A DNA stretch of 64,000 nucleotides from Streptomyces griseoaurantiacus (GCA_014656015.1 BNBP01000002.1:124001-188000); one strand, 5' to 3'. Positions 1-9,020 are shown, counted from the first letter of the stretch. Notes: a model not told the origin generated them from the letters alone. Translations and numbers: made by a program.

Positions 1-1324
1 CGACCAGTCCCCGGGCGAACATGCCGGTGTCGACCGGGACGAGGCGGCCGTCGGCGCGCCGGACCGCGTAGCCGCCCTCGCGCAGGGCGAGCAGGGCGCC
101 GACGGGGACGGCGAGCACGTGCTTCCTCGCCCTGCCGTGGAACCTGGCCTGTACGGGGGCGGAGTCGAGGGACTTGACGGCTCGGGGATCGTCCAGGGAG
201 ACGGTGACGTTGGTGGTGGACTGCCGGTCGCCGCCCTCCCCTCCCTCCCCGCTCTCCCCGCCTCCGCCTTGGACGACGGTGCTGATCGCGGCGACCCGGC
301 CGGGGGTGGTGGACCGGTCGGGCAGTACCACGGTGACGCGCCGACCCGTGGAGACGGACCCGAGGTCGAGCGACTCCACGGGCACGGTCACGGTCTTGGT
401 GGTGGAGGTGACCGACATCAGCTCGTCCGCGGCCTCGTCCCCCGGCTGGGCGCGGAGACCGGAGACCCGTACCGCCGACTTGGCCACGACCGCGTCGGCG
501 GGATCGAGCACGCCGGTCGGGTCGAGGCCCGCGGCCTTCTGCCAGCGTTCGACAGCGGACATCAGGGAGGCGGTGAGCACGCCGTCGTCCCGGCGCACCG
601 TGGACCGTGCCGGGCCCGCGCTCGCGCCCGGCTGCTGTTCCCCCGCCTCGCCCGTCCCCTGCCCTTCTCCGCCGCCGGACGCGGCGGGCGGCCCGGTCGG
701 GGACGCGGGCGCGCCGGACGACGGCGTGCCCCGGCCGGCACCGGGTGCCCGATCCGTTCGCGGGGAGCCTTCCCCGGGGACCTGCCGCCGGACGACGGTG
801 CCCGGTGCGGGCTGCGGTCCGATGTCGTATCCCAGGGCCTTCAGGTTGTCGGCGAGGACCCGTACGTCGCGGCCGACCGTGCCGGGTGTGTCGAGCCTGC
901 GGTACAGGGGTGTGCTGCCGTAGAGGAGCACGGTGGGGCGTTCGTCGACACGGTAGAGCTGGTGCCCGCGGGTGACCGTGGCGCCCCGCGCGGGGAGCCA
1001 GGTCACCCGGCCCTCGCCGGTCCCGCGGAGGGTGCGCGGGGAGTCGTAGCCGAGTGTCCCGTCCATCTCCTTACTGCCCGACAGGTCCGTCCTGACCACG
1101 GCGACCTTCCTGATTCCCGGGCCGGACTCGGGCGCGGGGCCGTTTCCGTCCCCGCCGGACCACAGCACCAGGGCGCCCGTCGTGCCCGTGAGGAGCACGG
1201 CGGCGACGGCGAGGCCCACGGTCCGCCTCCTGCGGCGGCCCGTGGGCGGCACACCCCGGTCCGCCTCCTCTCGGGCCGTCACCCGCAGGGCGAGGGTGTC
1301 CGCGGCCTCGTGCTCACTTGCCAC
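1..1324 (-). CDS. Peptidoglycan-binding efflux adaptor (HlyD/RND-adaptor-like), 3' end outside the window
   Basis: This is the membrane-anchored adaptor subunit of a MacAB-type or peptide export system. I start it at the GTG at 1324, preceded by GGGAGG with a 6-nt gap; it overlaps the lipoprotein stop. The frame is open to base 1. After about 30 residues comes one transmembrane segment (VGLAVAAVLLTGTTGALVLW). Then follow a peptidoglycan-binding-domain-like stretch containing AVERWQKAAGL and beta-rich adaptor segments such as VPVGALLALREGGYAVRR. A Gly/Glu-rich loop interrupts the C-terminal half. An ABC ATPase and an FtsX-like permease are expected beyond the edge (inference). The family call rests on the two motifs and the topology. 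Confidence 0.85.
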   Translation of the reverse strand, partial: MASEHEAADTLALRVTAREEADRGVPPTGRRRRRTVGLAVAAVLLTGTTGALVLWSGGDGNGPAPESGPGIRKVAVVRTDLSGSKEMDGTLGYDSPRTLRGTGEGRVTWLPARGATVTRGHQLYRVDERPTVLLYGSTPLYRRLDTPGTVGRDVRVLADNLKALGYDIGPQPAPGTVVRRQVPGEGSPRTDRAPGAGRGTPSSGAPASPTGPPAASGGGEGQGTGEAGEQQPGASAGPARSTVRRDDGVLTASLMSAVERWQKAAGLDPTGVLDPADAVVAKSAVRVSGLRAQPGDEAADELMSVTSTTKTVTVPVESLDLGSVSTGRRVTVVLPDRSTTPGRVAAISTVVQGGGGESGEGGEGGDRQSTTNVTVSLDDPRAVKSLDSAPVQARFHGRARKHVLAVPVGALLALREGGYAVRRADGRLVPVDTGMFARGLV

Positions 1325-1916
1325 CGAACGCCTCCCGCATGCATTCCTGGTCGATCCGGTCCGCGTCCCTCGGCGGGGTCGCGTGGGGCGCGTAGTTCCA
1401 GCCGCCCCCGTCCGGAAGGGGCTCCACCTTGAACCCCTTGCGGTTGTCGCACGCGATCCACTCGTTGTAGTCGTCCATGTAGTGCGGATTCCGCTTCGGA
1501 TCCGTCTCCGGCGGCGTCAGCGGTTTCTTGCCGATGCACGCCTTTTCCACCTCCGGTCGTTCCTCGGCCACGTCGATACCGGGGAACCAGAGCATCTTCG
1601 GATCGGCTTCCGGCATTTTCTGCGTGCCCCTGCCGACGTCGACTCCGCGGTCCTTGATGCAGTGCAGATAGCCCTGGTAAAGGCGCAGTTCCTCGAGCGG
1701 GGTCGTGTCCAGCCGGAGCTGGGGCCGGCCTGCTTCGGCGGGGTCGGCGGACGGCCCCTTCGTGGCACCGCCCTTTCCACCACCGGATTCGGCGGTGGAG
1801 ACGACCCCCTCGTCCCGGCCCCCGGTATGTCCCGAGGAACAGCCGACGGCGGAGGCCGCCAACAGCGCGGCGCAGGTGAGGAGAAGAAGCTTCTTTTTCG
1901 GCATGCCCGGCAGCAT
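1314..1916 (-). CDS. Secreted lipoprotein of unknown function
   Basis: The 200-residue protein starts with a lipoprotein signal: charged MPKKK, a Leu/Ala-rich core and a lipobox ending in AVGC. It should therefore be anchored outside the membrane. The mature part is polar, has four further Cys residues (in LHCIK, KACIG, IACDN and QECM) and no catalytic motif I recognise. The start could be the ATG at 1916 or the ATG at 1904; neither has a clear ribosome site. Its stop overlaps the adaptor start, so the two are co-translated. Lipoproteins of this kind commonly sit with export operons run by an adjacent two-component system, which is encoded divergently here. No specific function can be assigned. 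Confidence 0.8.
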   Translation of the reverse strand: MLPGMPKKKLLLLTCAALLAASAVGCSSGHTGGRDEGVVSTAESGGGKGGATKGPSADPAEAGRPQLRLDTTPLEELRLYQGYLHCIKDRGVDVGRGTQKMPEADPKMLWFPGIDVAEERPEVEKACIGKKPLTPPETDPKRNPHYMDDYNEWIACDNRKGFKVEPLPDGGGWNYAPHATPPRDADRIDQECMREAFGGK

Positions 1917-1925
1917 GGCAAGGCG

Positions 1926-2004
1926 TTGTCAGAAAGCTGTCAATGTTTTCCCCGACCGACCGCCCAGCATATGTATGTCAAGAAGTCGTCATGGCGAGAA
2001 GTCA
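1926..2004. promoter_or_regulatory. Two sets of 11-bp-spaced direct repeats, probable OmpR-family operators
   Basis: TGTCA occurs at 1927-1931 and 1938-1942. A second set has TGTCA at 1976-1980, CGTCA at 1987-1991 and AGTCA at 2000-2004. Direct repeats one helical turn apart are the usual target of OmpR/PhoB-type regulators. They lie between the lipoprotein start and the divergent regulator gene, so the regulator encoded next door is the obvious candidate ligand (inference). Confidence 0.55.
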
Positions 2005-2038
2005 TATTCCTCCGCATTCCGCACGCGCTCCCCTGGCC

Positions 2039-2051
2039 TATCATCTGGCCA
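2039..2051 (+). promoter_or_regulatory. Possible leaderless start: TATCAT box 6 nt before the regulator ATG
   Basis: TATCAT at 2039-2044 is followed by CTGGCC and the ATG at 2051. No Shine-Dalgarno sequence is visible upstream of that ATG. This spacing fits a -10 hexamer with transcription starting at the A of the ATG, a common leaderless arrangement in Streptomyces. No good -35 is seen, as expected for an activated promoter. Transcript mapping is absent. Confidence 0.4.
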
Positions 2052-2767
2052 TGTCCGCATACGTACTCGTGGCCGAGGACGACGAAAAGCAGGCGGAACT
2101 GATCCGTCGTTACCTGGTGCACGACGGCCACACCGTGACCGTCGTGCACGACGGTCCGACCGCCCTCGGCGAAGCCACCCGGCGGCCGCCCGACCTGCTG
2201 ATCCTCGACTGGATGCTGCCCGGTCTCGACGGGCTGGAGATATGCCGCCGGATACGCGCCACGGGCGACACCCCCGTCCTCATGCTCACCGCCCGCTCCA
2301 CCGAGGACGAGTTGCTGCTCGGCCTGGACGTCGGGGCGGACGACTACATGACGAAGCCGTTCCGGCCCCGGGAACTGGTGGCCCGCGTCCGGACCCTGCT
2401 GCGGCGCACCCGGCAGCCGCGGCGCGAGGAGGAGCGCCTGCTCAGCGCAGGTCCGCTCACCGTGGCCCCGGACCGGCACGAGGCGACCGTCCACGGCCGC
2501 CCCGTGCACTGCACCCCCGCCGAGTTCCGGCTGCTCAGCACCCTGGCGGCCGCGCCCGAACGCGTCTTCACCCGGACCCAGTTGCTGCACTGCGTCACCG
2601 ACCACGGCAGAGCCGTCACCGAGCGCACCGTGGACATGCACATCGCGAACCTGCGGAAGAAGATCGAGAGTTCGCCGCGCAGGCCGGAGCTGCTGCTGAC
2701 CGTCCACGGCGTCGGATACAAGCTCTCCGGCGGACCCGGGGGACCCGGGGGCCGGCGTGGGCTCTGA
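2051..2767 (+). CDS. OmpR/PhoB-family response regulator
   Basis: This is a DNA-binding response regulator of 238 residues. The receiver domain (about 3-115) has the acidic pair at 10-11, the phospho-acceptor Asp53 in ILDWMLPG and Lys in MTKPF. The C-terminal winged helix (about 140-235) carries the typical ERTVDMHIANLRKK recognition region. I chose ATG 2051 because the conserved receiver fold begins there, although the frame is open further upstream. It overlaps the following kinase gene by 11 nt and so forms a two-component operon. Position suggests control of the divergent lipoprotein/efflux operon, but the inducing signal is unknown. Confidence 0.93.
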   Translation: MSAYVLVAEDDEKQAELIRRYLVHDGHTVTVVHDGPTALGEATRRPPDLLILDWMLPGLDGLEICRRIRATGDTPVLMLTARSTEDELLLGLDVGADDYMTKPFRPRELVARVRTLLRRTRQPRREEERLLSAGPLTVAPDRHEATVHGRPVHCTPAEFRLLSTLAAAPERVFTRTQLLHCVTDHGRAVTERTVDMHIANLRKKIESSPRRPELLLTVHGVGYKLSGGPGGPGGRRGL

Positions 2768-4541
2768 CGTCCCCTTCCGCAACAGCCTGCTCTTCCGGCT
2801 GCTGCTCACCTCCGTGCTGATCTCCCTGGTGTCCATCGGAGCCACCGCCTGGCTGACGGTGCGCAGCACCACCGTCGCCATCCAGCAGGAGCGGGGCCAG
2901 GACCTCACGGACGACGCCGCCATCCAGAGCACCCTGGAGGGTTACGCCGCCACCCACCGGAGCTGGCACGGCGTCGAGCGCACCGTCCAGAACCTCGCCC
3001 GGTCCACGGGGCGCACGCTCGTCCTGACCACGCGGACGCGCCGGGTCCTCGCCGCCTCCCGCGAGTCGGCCGCGGAACGGCTGCCGCGCGGCGAGAGCGC
3101 CGTGATCGATCCCCTGCACATCGCCCCGTCCGCGGACCGGGACACCGGCGGCACGGAGCGCTCCTCCCGCATCGACCCCCGGGCCGTCGGCCCCTACCGC
3201 CTGCCCGCCGGGGAGCGGACGGCGCTGCTGCGGGCCGCCCGCACGGAGGTCACCTGCCTGCACGACCTGCAGAAGACCGAGGCGTTCATCGTGGAGGAGC
3301 CCACGGGCAGACCCGCACTGCGCGTCCGCGGCGCGCGCGACGTCGTCCCGCCGCTCTGCGCGTCCAAGGCCCTCGGCTCCCCCACCCCGACCGAGGCCGC
3401 GGCCCTGCGCGAACTCACCGGGCTCGTCCGCGCCTGCGGCACCCGCAACCATCTGCGCCTGCCGCGGCCGTTGACCCTCACCGCGGACTTCCAGGTGGGC
3501 GAGGACGGCGCCGCGGAGAGTTCCCCGGCCCTGGACGACTGCGTGGAGGAGGGCCGGCGGGAGCAGCTGTCTGCACACGTCGCGCCGGCGGCCCTGCTGT
3601 TCGTCACCGGTCCGCCCGGCCGGGCCACCGCCGTCTTCGACCTGTCCCCGTCCGGCACCCTCAGGGTCCTCCTCACCACCGGCCTGGTCCTGGCCGCGAC
3701 CGTCGCGGTGACCGTCGTCGTGGCGACCAGGCTCGTGCGTCCGCTGCGGGCGCTGGCCCAGGCGGCCCGCGCCCCCTCGGGCCGGCACCTGCCCGTCCCC
3801 GTCACCGCCAAGGACGAGACCGGGCATCTGGCCGCCGCCCTCAACGACCTGTCCGAACGCCGCGAGCGTACCGACGAGCAGCGCCGGGTCATGGTGAGCG
3901 ACATCGCCCACGAGCTGCGCACCCCCCTCACCAACATCCGCGGCTGGCTGGACGCGGCGCAGGACGGCCTGGCCGAGCCCGACGCGGACCTCCTCGCCTC
4001 GCTGCAGGAGGAGGCGGGCCTCCTGCAGCACATCGTGGACGACCTCCAGGTGCTCGCCGCGGCGGACGCCGGGACCCTGCGCCTGCACCCCCGGGTACTG
4101 GATCTGCGCGAGCTGGTCGAACAGACGATGAGCGCCCACCGGGCGACCGCGCGGGCCGGGGGCGTCGAGACCGCCGTCCTCGCCCCGGGAAGCCTCACGG
4201 TCACCGCCGACCCGGTCCGCCTGCGCCAGGTCCTCGGCAACCTGCTGTCCAACGCGATACGCCACACCCCTCCCGGCGGTCGTGTCACCCTGGGCGCCCG
4301 CCGGGTGCCGGGAGCCGTGGCGATCGAGGTGCGGGACACGGGCTGCGGCATCGGTGAGGAGGACCTGCCCCGGGTGTTCGACCGCTTCTGGCGGGCCGAA
4401 CGCTCCCGCAGCAGACGCACGGGAGGCAGCGGTCTCGGGCTGTCCATCGTCCGGCAGCTCGTGCGGGCCCACGGCGGTGACGTCCTCGTGCGCAGCCGGC
4501 CGTACGAGGAGACGGTGTTCACCGTGCGCCTGCCGTGCTGA
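2757..4541 (+). CDS. Membrane sensor histidine kinase
   Basis: The 594-residue kinase is the partner of the regulator just upstream. It has a transmembrane helix at about 12-34, an unusually large extracytoplasmic sensor (about 35-300) with several Cys residues, and a second helix near 303-325. A HAMP segment follows, then the HisKA motif DIAHELRTPL with His385, and an HATPase domain with NLLSNAIRHT and GSGLGLSIV boxes. The GTG start lies inside the regulator's 3' end. Efflux genes divergent from it make envelope or antimicrobial-peptide stress a plausible stimulus, but the sensor domain is not one I recognise. Confidence 0.92.
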   Translation: MGSDVPFRNSLLFRLLLTSVLISLVSIGATAWLTVRSTTVAIQQERGQDLTDDAAIQSTLEGYAATHRSWHGVERTVQNLARSTGRTLVLTTRTRRVLAASRESAAERLPRGESAVIDPLHIAPSADRDTGGTERSSRIDPRAVGPYRLPAGERTALLRAARTEVTCLHDLQKTEAFIVEEPTGRPALRVRGARDVVPPLCASKALGSPTPTEAAALRELTGLVRACGTRNHLRLPRPLTLTADFQVGEDGAAESSPALDDCVEEGRREQLSAHVAPAALLFVTGPPGRATAVFDLSPSGTLRVLLTTGLVLAATVAVTVVVATRLVRPLRALAQAARAPSGRHLPVPVTAKDETGHLAAALNDLSERRERTDEQRRVMVSDIAHELRTPLTNIRGWLDAAQDGLAEPDADLLASLQEEAGLLQHIVDDLQVLAAADAGTLRLHPRVLDLRELVEQTMSAHRATARAGGVETAVLAPGSLTVTADPVRLRQVLGNLLSNAIRHTPPGGRVTLGARRVPGAVAIEVRDTGCGIGEEDLPRVFDRFWRAERSRSRRTGGSGLGLSIVRQLVRAHGGDVLVRSRPYEETVFTVRLPC

Positions 4542-4636
4542 GGCGCCCGGGGAGGGCGGCCGACGGTGTCGCGCGCCCCGCGCCGCCGTTCCACCGGCCT
4601 TGTCCGGGCCCCCGGGCACTGCGATGATCACCGATC

Positions 4637-6226
4637 ATGCGACTGGAGGAACTGGGTACGACCGAACGCCAGTTGTGGCATTCCTACGCCCGGGGCCACC
4701 GTGTCGCTCCGCGTCCCGCAACGCCGCGGGGCCCCCGGCCCTCCGTCCGCGCGGAGTTCCTGGCGGCGCTGCTCCTCGGTGCCGGCCCCGAGCCCGGCCC
4801 GGGCGAACGCCCGGCGCTGCGCCTGGACGGCGTGTCCGTCACCGGCACGCTGGACCTGGAGTTCGCCGAGGTCATCGCGCCCGTCGCCCTGACGGACTGC
4901 CACTTCGACGAGGCACCCCTGCTGCGGGGCGCCCAGTTCCGCGAGCTCGTCCTCTCCGACTGCGTCCTGCCCGGCCTGAGCGCCGACACCGTCGAGGTCC
5001 GCGGCCGGATGGTCCTCTCCCACTGCCGGCTCTCCGGCCCCCTCGTCCTCACCCGCGCGGAGATCCACAGCGACCTGGACCTGAGGCGGACCGTGATCAC
5101 CGCGCCGGGCCGCGACGCGGTCCGCGCCGTACGGCTGTCCACGGGCGGGGACCTGCTGTGCACCGGCCTGACCGTGCACGGCCTGACGCGGGTCACCGGA
5201 GCCGCAGTGGCCGGCGAGTTCGACCTGGAGGGCGCCCACCTGAGCAACCCCGGCGGCACCGCCCTGGACGCCTACCACGTGCATGTCACCGAGGACTTCA
5301 CCTTCCACCCCGGCTTCCGGTCCGAGGGGCGCCTCATCCTGTCCGGCGCCCAGGTGGCGGCCGCCCTGGGGTTCTGCGGCGCCCGGCTGAGCAACCCCGG
5401 TGACATCGCCCTGGAGGCCGTCGACGTCACCGTCCACCGCAATGCCGACCTCGGCCTGGGCCTCACGGTCGAGGGCGGCGTCCAGCTCGACGGCACCCGC
5501 GTCGGCACCCTCCTCAGCTTCCGCGACGCCACCGTGGACCACCCTTCGGGCACCGCGCTGTCGCTGCGCCTGGTCCAGGCGCGGGAGACCGATCTGCGCA
5601 CGCGGCGACCCATCGACGGCACGGTCGACGCCGGAAACGCGCAGCTGGGCGTCCTCCACGACGCACCGGACACCTGGCCCACCGGCTTGCGCCTGGCCCA
5701 CACCGCGTACGACGCCCTCGCCACCCCCCTCACCGCCGGCGAACGGCTCGCCTGGCTCCGGCGCGGGACGGAAGGGTACGTCCCGCAGCCCTACGAGCAG
5801 CTCGCCGCCGCCTACCGGAGCCTGGGGCACGAGGACGAGGCCCGTACCGTCCTGCTCGCCAAGCAGCGGCACCGCCGCTCCGCGCTCCCCGCGCACGCGC
5901 GCCTGTGGGGCTACGTCCAGGACGCCACCGTCGGCTACGGCTACCGGCCCGCCCGCGCCGCACTGTGGATCATCGCCCTCCTCGCCCTGGGGGCCTCCTT
6001 CTTCTCCGCCCATCCCCCCGCCCCGCTGGAGGCGGGCAAGGCCCCGCCGTTCAGCCCGGTGTTCTACGCCCTCGACCTCCTTCTCCCCGTCATCGGCTTC
6101 GGGCAGAAGGCCGCCTTCGCGCCCCACGGCGGCGGGCAGTTGCTCGCCCACACGTTGACCGTCGCCGGGTGGATCCTGGCGACGACCCTGACCGCGGGGG
6201 TGTCCAGGGCCCTCAGCCGCCAGTGA
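4637..6226 (+). CDS. Beta-helix-like repeat protein with C-terminal membrane anchor
   Basis: The 529-residue protein probably sits on the inner face of the membrane. Residues of about 60-360 show short repeating beta-strand patterns, such as repeated LSNPGG/LSNPGD followed by ALDA/ALEA, resembling a right-handed beta-helix or pentapeptide-type solenoid. An alpha-helical region with AAAYRSLGHEDEA follows. Three hydrophobic segments end the protein (ALWIIALLALGASFF, FYALDLLLPVIGFG, LTVAGWILATTL). Streptomyces homologues are, from memory, often labelled membrane-associated oxidoreductase, but I see no cofactor motif to support an enzymatic role. It is a single gene closed by a strong hairpin. 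Confidence 0.75.
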   Translation: MRLEELGTTERQLWHSYARGHRVAPRPATPRGPRPSVRAEFLAALLLGAGPEPGPGERPALRLDGVSVTGTLDLEFAEVIAPVALTDCHFDEAPLLRGAQFRELVLSDCVLPGLSADTVEVRGRMVLSHCRLSGPLVLTRAEIHSDLDLRRTVITAPGRDAVRAVRLSTGGDLLCTGLTVHGLTRVTGAAVAGEFDLEGAHLSNPGGTALDAYHVHVTEDFTFHPGFRSEGRLILSGAQVAAALGFCGARLSNPGDIALEAVDVTVHRNADLGLGLTVEGGVQLDGTRVGTLLSFRDATVDHPSGTALSLRLVQARETDLRTRRPIDGTVDAGNAQLGVLHDAPDTWPTGLRLAHTAYDALATPLTAGERLAWLRRGTEGYVPQPYEQLAAAYRSLGHEDEARTVLLAKQRHRRSALPAHARLWGYVQDATVGYGYRPARAALWIIALLALGASFFSAHPPAPLEAGKAPPFSPVFYALDLLLPVIGFGQKAAFAPHGGGQLLAHTLTVAGWILATTLTAGVSRALSRQ

Positions 6227-6270
6227 CGGCCCCTTCACGCACGCCCCGGCGGGCATGCGTGAAGGGGCCG
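6227..6270 (+). terminator. Strong hairpin terminator after the beta-helix gene
   Basis: CGGCCCCTTCACGCA (6227-6241) pairs perfectly with TGCGTGAAGGGGCCG (6256-6270), a 15-bp stem with a 14-nt loop. It begins right after the stop codon. No U-run follows, which is common in high-GC actinobacteria. Confidence 0.8.
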
Positions 6271-6417
6271 TGCGGGGGACGGTCACGCGTCCTTCACGAA
6301 GGACGGCTGAGCGCGGGCGTTGCGGGTACGAGACGATGACGTCCGGTCGCGGGCACGCCGGGCACCCGGCGGGGACCGCTGTGCCGGCGCGGGCAGGCCG
6401 CACGGTGCGGGGGTTTC

Positions 6418-7635
6418 ATGGCGGGTGATCGAATGATGTTGACGGATGTGCTGGCGGCGGCCGAGAACGCCGCACCGGTGCGCTCTTTGGACGTGGTCGC
6501 GCGTGATCTTCGGGAACGGTTCGGCGCGCGGTACGTGTCGTTCCTCTTCGTCGACATCGTGGGCAGGCGTCTGCTGCGGGTCAGCGATCAGGCGGCTCCC
6601 CCGCGCGAACACCCCGCCGAGCAGGTCTTCCTCGGTGACGACAGCGTCTACGACGAGGTGCTGCGCGGGCAGAAACTGGTGCGGACGCCGCAGGACGCGC
6701 ACGGGCGCGGACAGCGGGTCCTCGCCCCGGTCACCAACAGGGGCGACGCCATCGGCGTCCTGGAGCTGTTCCTCACCCGGGTCACCGAGGAGGTGCTGGA
6801 ACAGGTCCAGGAGGCCGCGCACGCCCTGGCCTACATCATCGTCACCGACCGCCGGTTCACCGACCTCTACCACTGGGGCAACCGCACCACCTCGGTCAGT
6901 CTGGCCGCCGAGATCCAGCGCCAGCTCCTCCCCTCCGCCTCCGCCTGCGCGGCGCCCGAGTTCGACCTGGCCGGGGCGCTGGTCCCGGCCTCCGACATCG
7001 CCGGTGACACCTACGACTACTCCCTCGACCAGGACCATCTGCACCTGTCCATCACCGACGCCATGGGGCACGACGTGGACGCCTCACTCATGGCCACCCT
7101 CGCGGTCAACGCCTCACGCGGTGCCCGCCGGGCGGGAGTGGACCTCGCCGAGCAGGCCCGCAGGGTCCACCAGGCGCTCCTCGACCACGGCCGGCGCACC
7201 TTCGCGACCGGCCAGCTCTTCCGGATCGCCCTCGACGGCAGCCGCGCCCAGTTCGTCAACGCCGGTCACCCCTGGCCCCTGCTGCTGCGCGAGGGGAGGG
7301 TGCGCGAGCTCCGTCCGCAGGTGAACCTGCCCTTCGGCGTCCTCGGGCAGGGTGCCTACGCGGTCCAGGACCTGGACCTGCGCCCCGGCGACCGTCTGCT
7401 GCTGTACACCGACGGCATGCAGGACCGCGACGCCTCGGTCGTCGACCTGCCCGCCCTCCTCCGCGAGACGGCCGTCGAGCACGCGCGGGAGGCGGTGGGC
7501 GCGATGGTCGCCGCCGTCGCCGCCGCCTACGGGGGCCGGCAGCCCGCGGACGACGCCACCGTCCTCTGCCTGGACTGGTACGGCCCGGGCGACGCCGGCC
7601 GGTCCCCGCGCCCGGTCACCCCCTCGGGAGTCTGA
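6418..7635 (+). CDS. PP2C/SpoIIE-family serine phosphatase with N-terminal sensory domain
   Basis: The product (405 residues) is a soluble phosphatase that typically dephosphorylates anti-sigma-factor antagonists. The N-terminal 150 residues resemble a GAF-like sensor. The SpoIIE domain (about 175-390) has the metal-binding acidic residues in [25 protein letters not shown] and ADDATVL. The ATG at 6418 was chosen; in-frame ATG codons at 6433 and 6436 are alternatives. No anti-sigma factor or antagonist gene is adjacent, so its target lies elsewhere. The gene stands alone, convergent with the dehydrogenase gene. Confidence 0.9.
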   Translation: MAGDRMMLTDVLAAAENAAPVRSLDVVARDLRERFGARYVSFLFVDIVGRRLLRVSDQAAPPREHPAEQVFLGDDSVYDEVLRGQKLVRTPQDAHGRGQRVLAPVTNRGDAIGVLELFLTRVTEEVLEQVQEAAHALAYIIVTDRRFTDLYHWGNRTTSVSLAAEIQRQLLPSASACAAPEFDLAGALVPASDIAGDTYDYSLDQDHLHLSITDAMGHDVDASLMATLAVNASRGARRAGVDLAEQARRVHQALLDHGRRTFATGQLFRIALDGSRAQFVNAGHPWPLLLREGRVRELRPQVNLPFGVLGQGAYAVQDLDLRPGDRLLLYTDGMQDRDASVVDLPALLRETAVEHAREAVGAMVAAVAAAYGGRQPADDATVLCLDWYGPGDAGRSPRPVTPSGV

Positions 7636-7671
7636 GCGCCGGAACCGGAGCGCCCGCGCCCGGTACCGCGG

Positions 7672-8508
7672 TCACTCCTGGCCGTGCCCGGACTTCTCGG
7701 GGTCCTCCGGGTTCTCGGAGGGACGCCCGGTGCCCGGTTCCGCCATGCGCCGGTGGGCCGCCGCCTTGACCCCGTCGGGCAGCACCTTCCCGACCAGGCC
7801 CTGCGCCCTGGTCATCAGGGACCCGGTCACGGCCTTCCTCTCGCCCTCCATGATCGCCCTGAACGCCTGCTCCGCCACCTGTGCCGGATCGTCCTTCTTC
7901 GACGTGCCCATGCGGGTGTCCTCCGCCATGCCCGCCCGGTCGAAGAACTCGGTGTCGGTCGGCCCCGGCATGATCGAGGTGACCGTCACGCCGGTGTCCT
8001 CGACCTCCTCCGCGAGCGCCTGGGCGAGGGACTGCACGAACGACTTGGACGCGTTGTAGACGGGCTGGAAGGAGCCGGGCATCGTCGAGGCGAGGGACGA
8101 GGTGAACGCCAGCCGGCCTTCCCCGCGCATCACCATGGCCCGCAGCAGCGGCTTGGCCAGCCGCATCGTCGCCGTGACGTCGAGGTCGACGATCTCCTGG
8201 TCCTCGGCGAGGTCGGTGTCCACGAAGGCGCCGCCCCGGCCCACCCCCGCGTTGAGGACGGCGACGTCGACCGTCAGTCCGGCGAGCGCGTCCAGCAGCC
8301 GGAACCGTCCCTCGCCGATGCGGAGGTCGGCACGTACGGCGCGCACCTCCACGCCCGCCTCCACCAGCTCCCGCGCGGCCGACTCCAGCGACTCGTCCTC
8401 CGCGCTCACCACGAGGTCGTGGCCGTGCCGCGCGAACTGCCGGGCGAGTTCGCGGCCGATTCCGCTGGAGGCACCGGTGATCAGGGCAAGAGGCCGTGTC
8501 TCAGTCAT
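7672..8508 (-). CDS. Short-chain dehydrogenase/reductase (SDR family)
   Basis: A classical SDR of 278 residues that should carry out NAD(P)-dependent oxidation or reduction of a hydroxyl/carbonyl group. The nucleotide-binding TGASSGIG motif is at 11-18, LNAG at 85-88, Ser in the TSSL segment near 138, and the catalytic Tyr151-x3-Lys155 in YNASK. A polar, likely disordered tail ends the protein. The substrate cannot be read from the sequence. It is monocistronic, with the disrupted small gene located upstream on the same strand. Confidence 0.93.
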   Translation of the reverse strand: MTETRPLALITGASSGIGRELARQFARHGHDLVVSAEDESLESAARELVEAGVEVRAVRADLRIGEGRFRLLDALAGLTVDVAVLNAGVGRGGAFVDTDLAEDQEIVDLDVTATMRLAKPLLRAMVMRGEGRLAFTSSLASTMPGSFQPVYNASKSFVQSLAQALAEEVEDTGVTVTSIMPGPTDTEFFDRAGMAEDTRMGTSKKDDPAQVAEQAFRAIMEGERKAVTGSLMTRAQGLVGKVLPDGVKAAAHRRMAEPGTGRPSENPEDPEKSGHGQE

Positions 8509-8595
8509 GCGGCACGGGTAACCACCGCGCCCGGCCCCACGCCCCGCGGGCGGCGGCCACGACCGGCGGACCGGGCCGCCATCCCGACAAGGGCC

Positions 8596-8936
8596 TCACC
8601 GCGGTGCGTTCACCGGGGCGGGGCCCAGCGGAGTGGCGGCGAGCGCACGGGCGGTGCCGTACAGGTCGGCGGCCGTGGCGCGGCCGGTCCTGTGCGCCCG
8701 GTCGCGGCCCCGCGAGTCGTCTCCTGTGCGCCCGGTCGTGGCCCCGCGAGTCGTCTCCTGTGCGCCCGGTCGCGGCCCCGCGAGTCGTCGAGGTAGTCCG
8801 GGCCCGGCCCCGGGCCCAGGTGCCGGTAGGTCCACGACCGGCCCGGGATCGTGTAGCCGATGTCGCACGGACGACCGTGGGCGCCACAGGCGCGTTCACC
8901 TCCCGCTGGACCCCGGAGCTCTCGCGCCCGTCTCAC
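8596..8936 (-). pseudogene. Small hypothetical gene apparently frameshifted by a tandem repeat
   Basis: Two stretches show coding character with nearly pure G/C third positions but lie in different frames. The first is about 8790-8860, encoding CDIGYTIPGRSWTYRHLGPG. The second is about 8596-8680, encoding ATAADLYGTARALAATPLG and ending at the TGA at 8596-8598. They are separated by three copies of a 34-bp repeat. Removing two copies (68 bp) brings both into one frame. Upstream of CDIGY the third-position bias weakens, and a plausible start (GGGAGG, then GTG near 8898) is in yet another frame, so a second lesion is possible. I do not recognise the family. It could also be a contingency gene whose frame switches with copy number. 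Confidence 0.5.
8691..8792. repeat. Three tandem copies of a 34-bp unit
   Basis: Copies run 8691-8724, 8725-8758 and 8759-8792, each starting TGTGCGCCCGGTCG. They differ only at one base in copy 2 and near the end of copy 3. The unit is not a multiple of three and has no stop in any frame of the minus strand, so copy number changes the reading frame of the surrounding small gene. Confidence 0.9.
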
Positions 8937-9020
8937 GGGGCCACGGGTGCAGTGGCCGGAGCGCCCGTCGGGACGTGGGCCGCGCGAGCGCTGTCGCAGG
9001 CGACGGAGACAGCCGCCCGG

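Noticed and set aside
119..1432. Plus-strand open frame at the window start
   Set aside because: It mirrors the minus-strand adaptor, whose translation gives recognisable peptidoglycan-binding and adaptor motifs; the plus frame is Gly/Arg-rich without any motif.
6324..6329. GGGTAC as a stress-sigma -10 before the SpoIIE gene
   Set aside because: No matching GTTT-type -35 is present at the required distance.
4628..6403. Long antisense open frame opposite the beta-helix gene
   Set aside because: High GC keeps antisense frames open; the sense gene has the coding third-position pattern, a hydrophobic membrane tail and a terminator, and the antisense translation shows low-complexity Gly/Ala/Arg.
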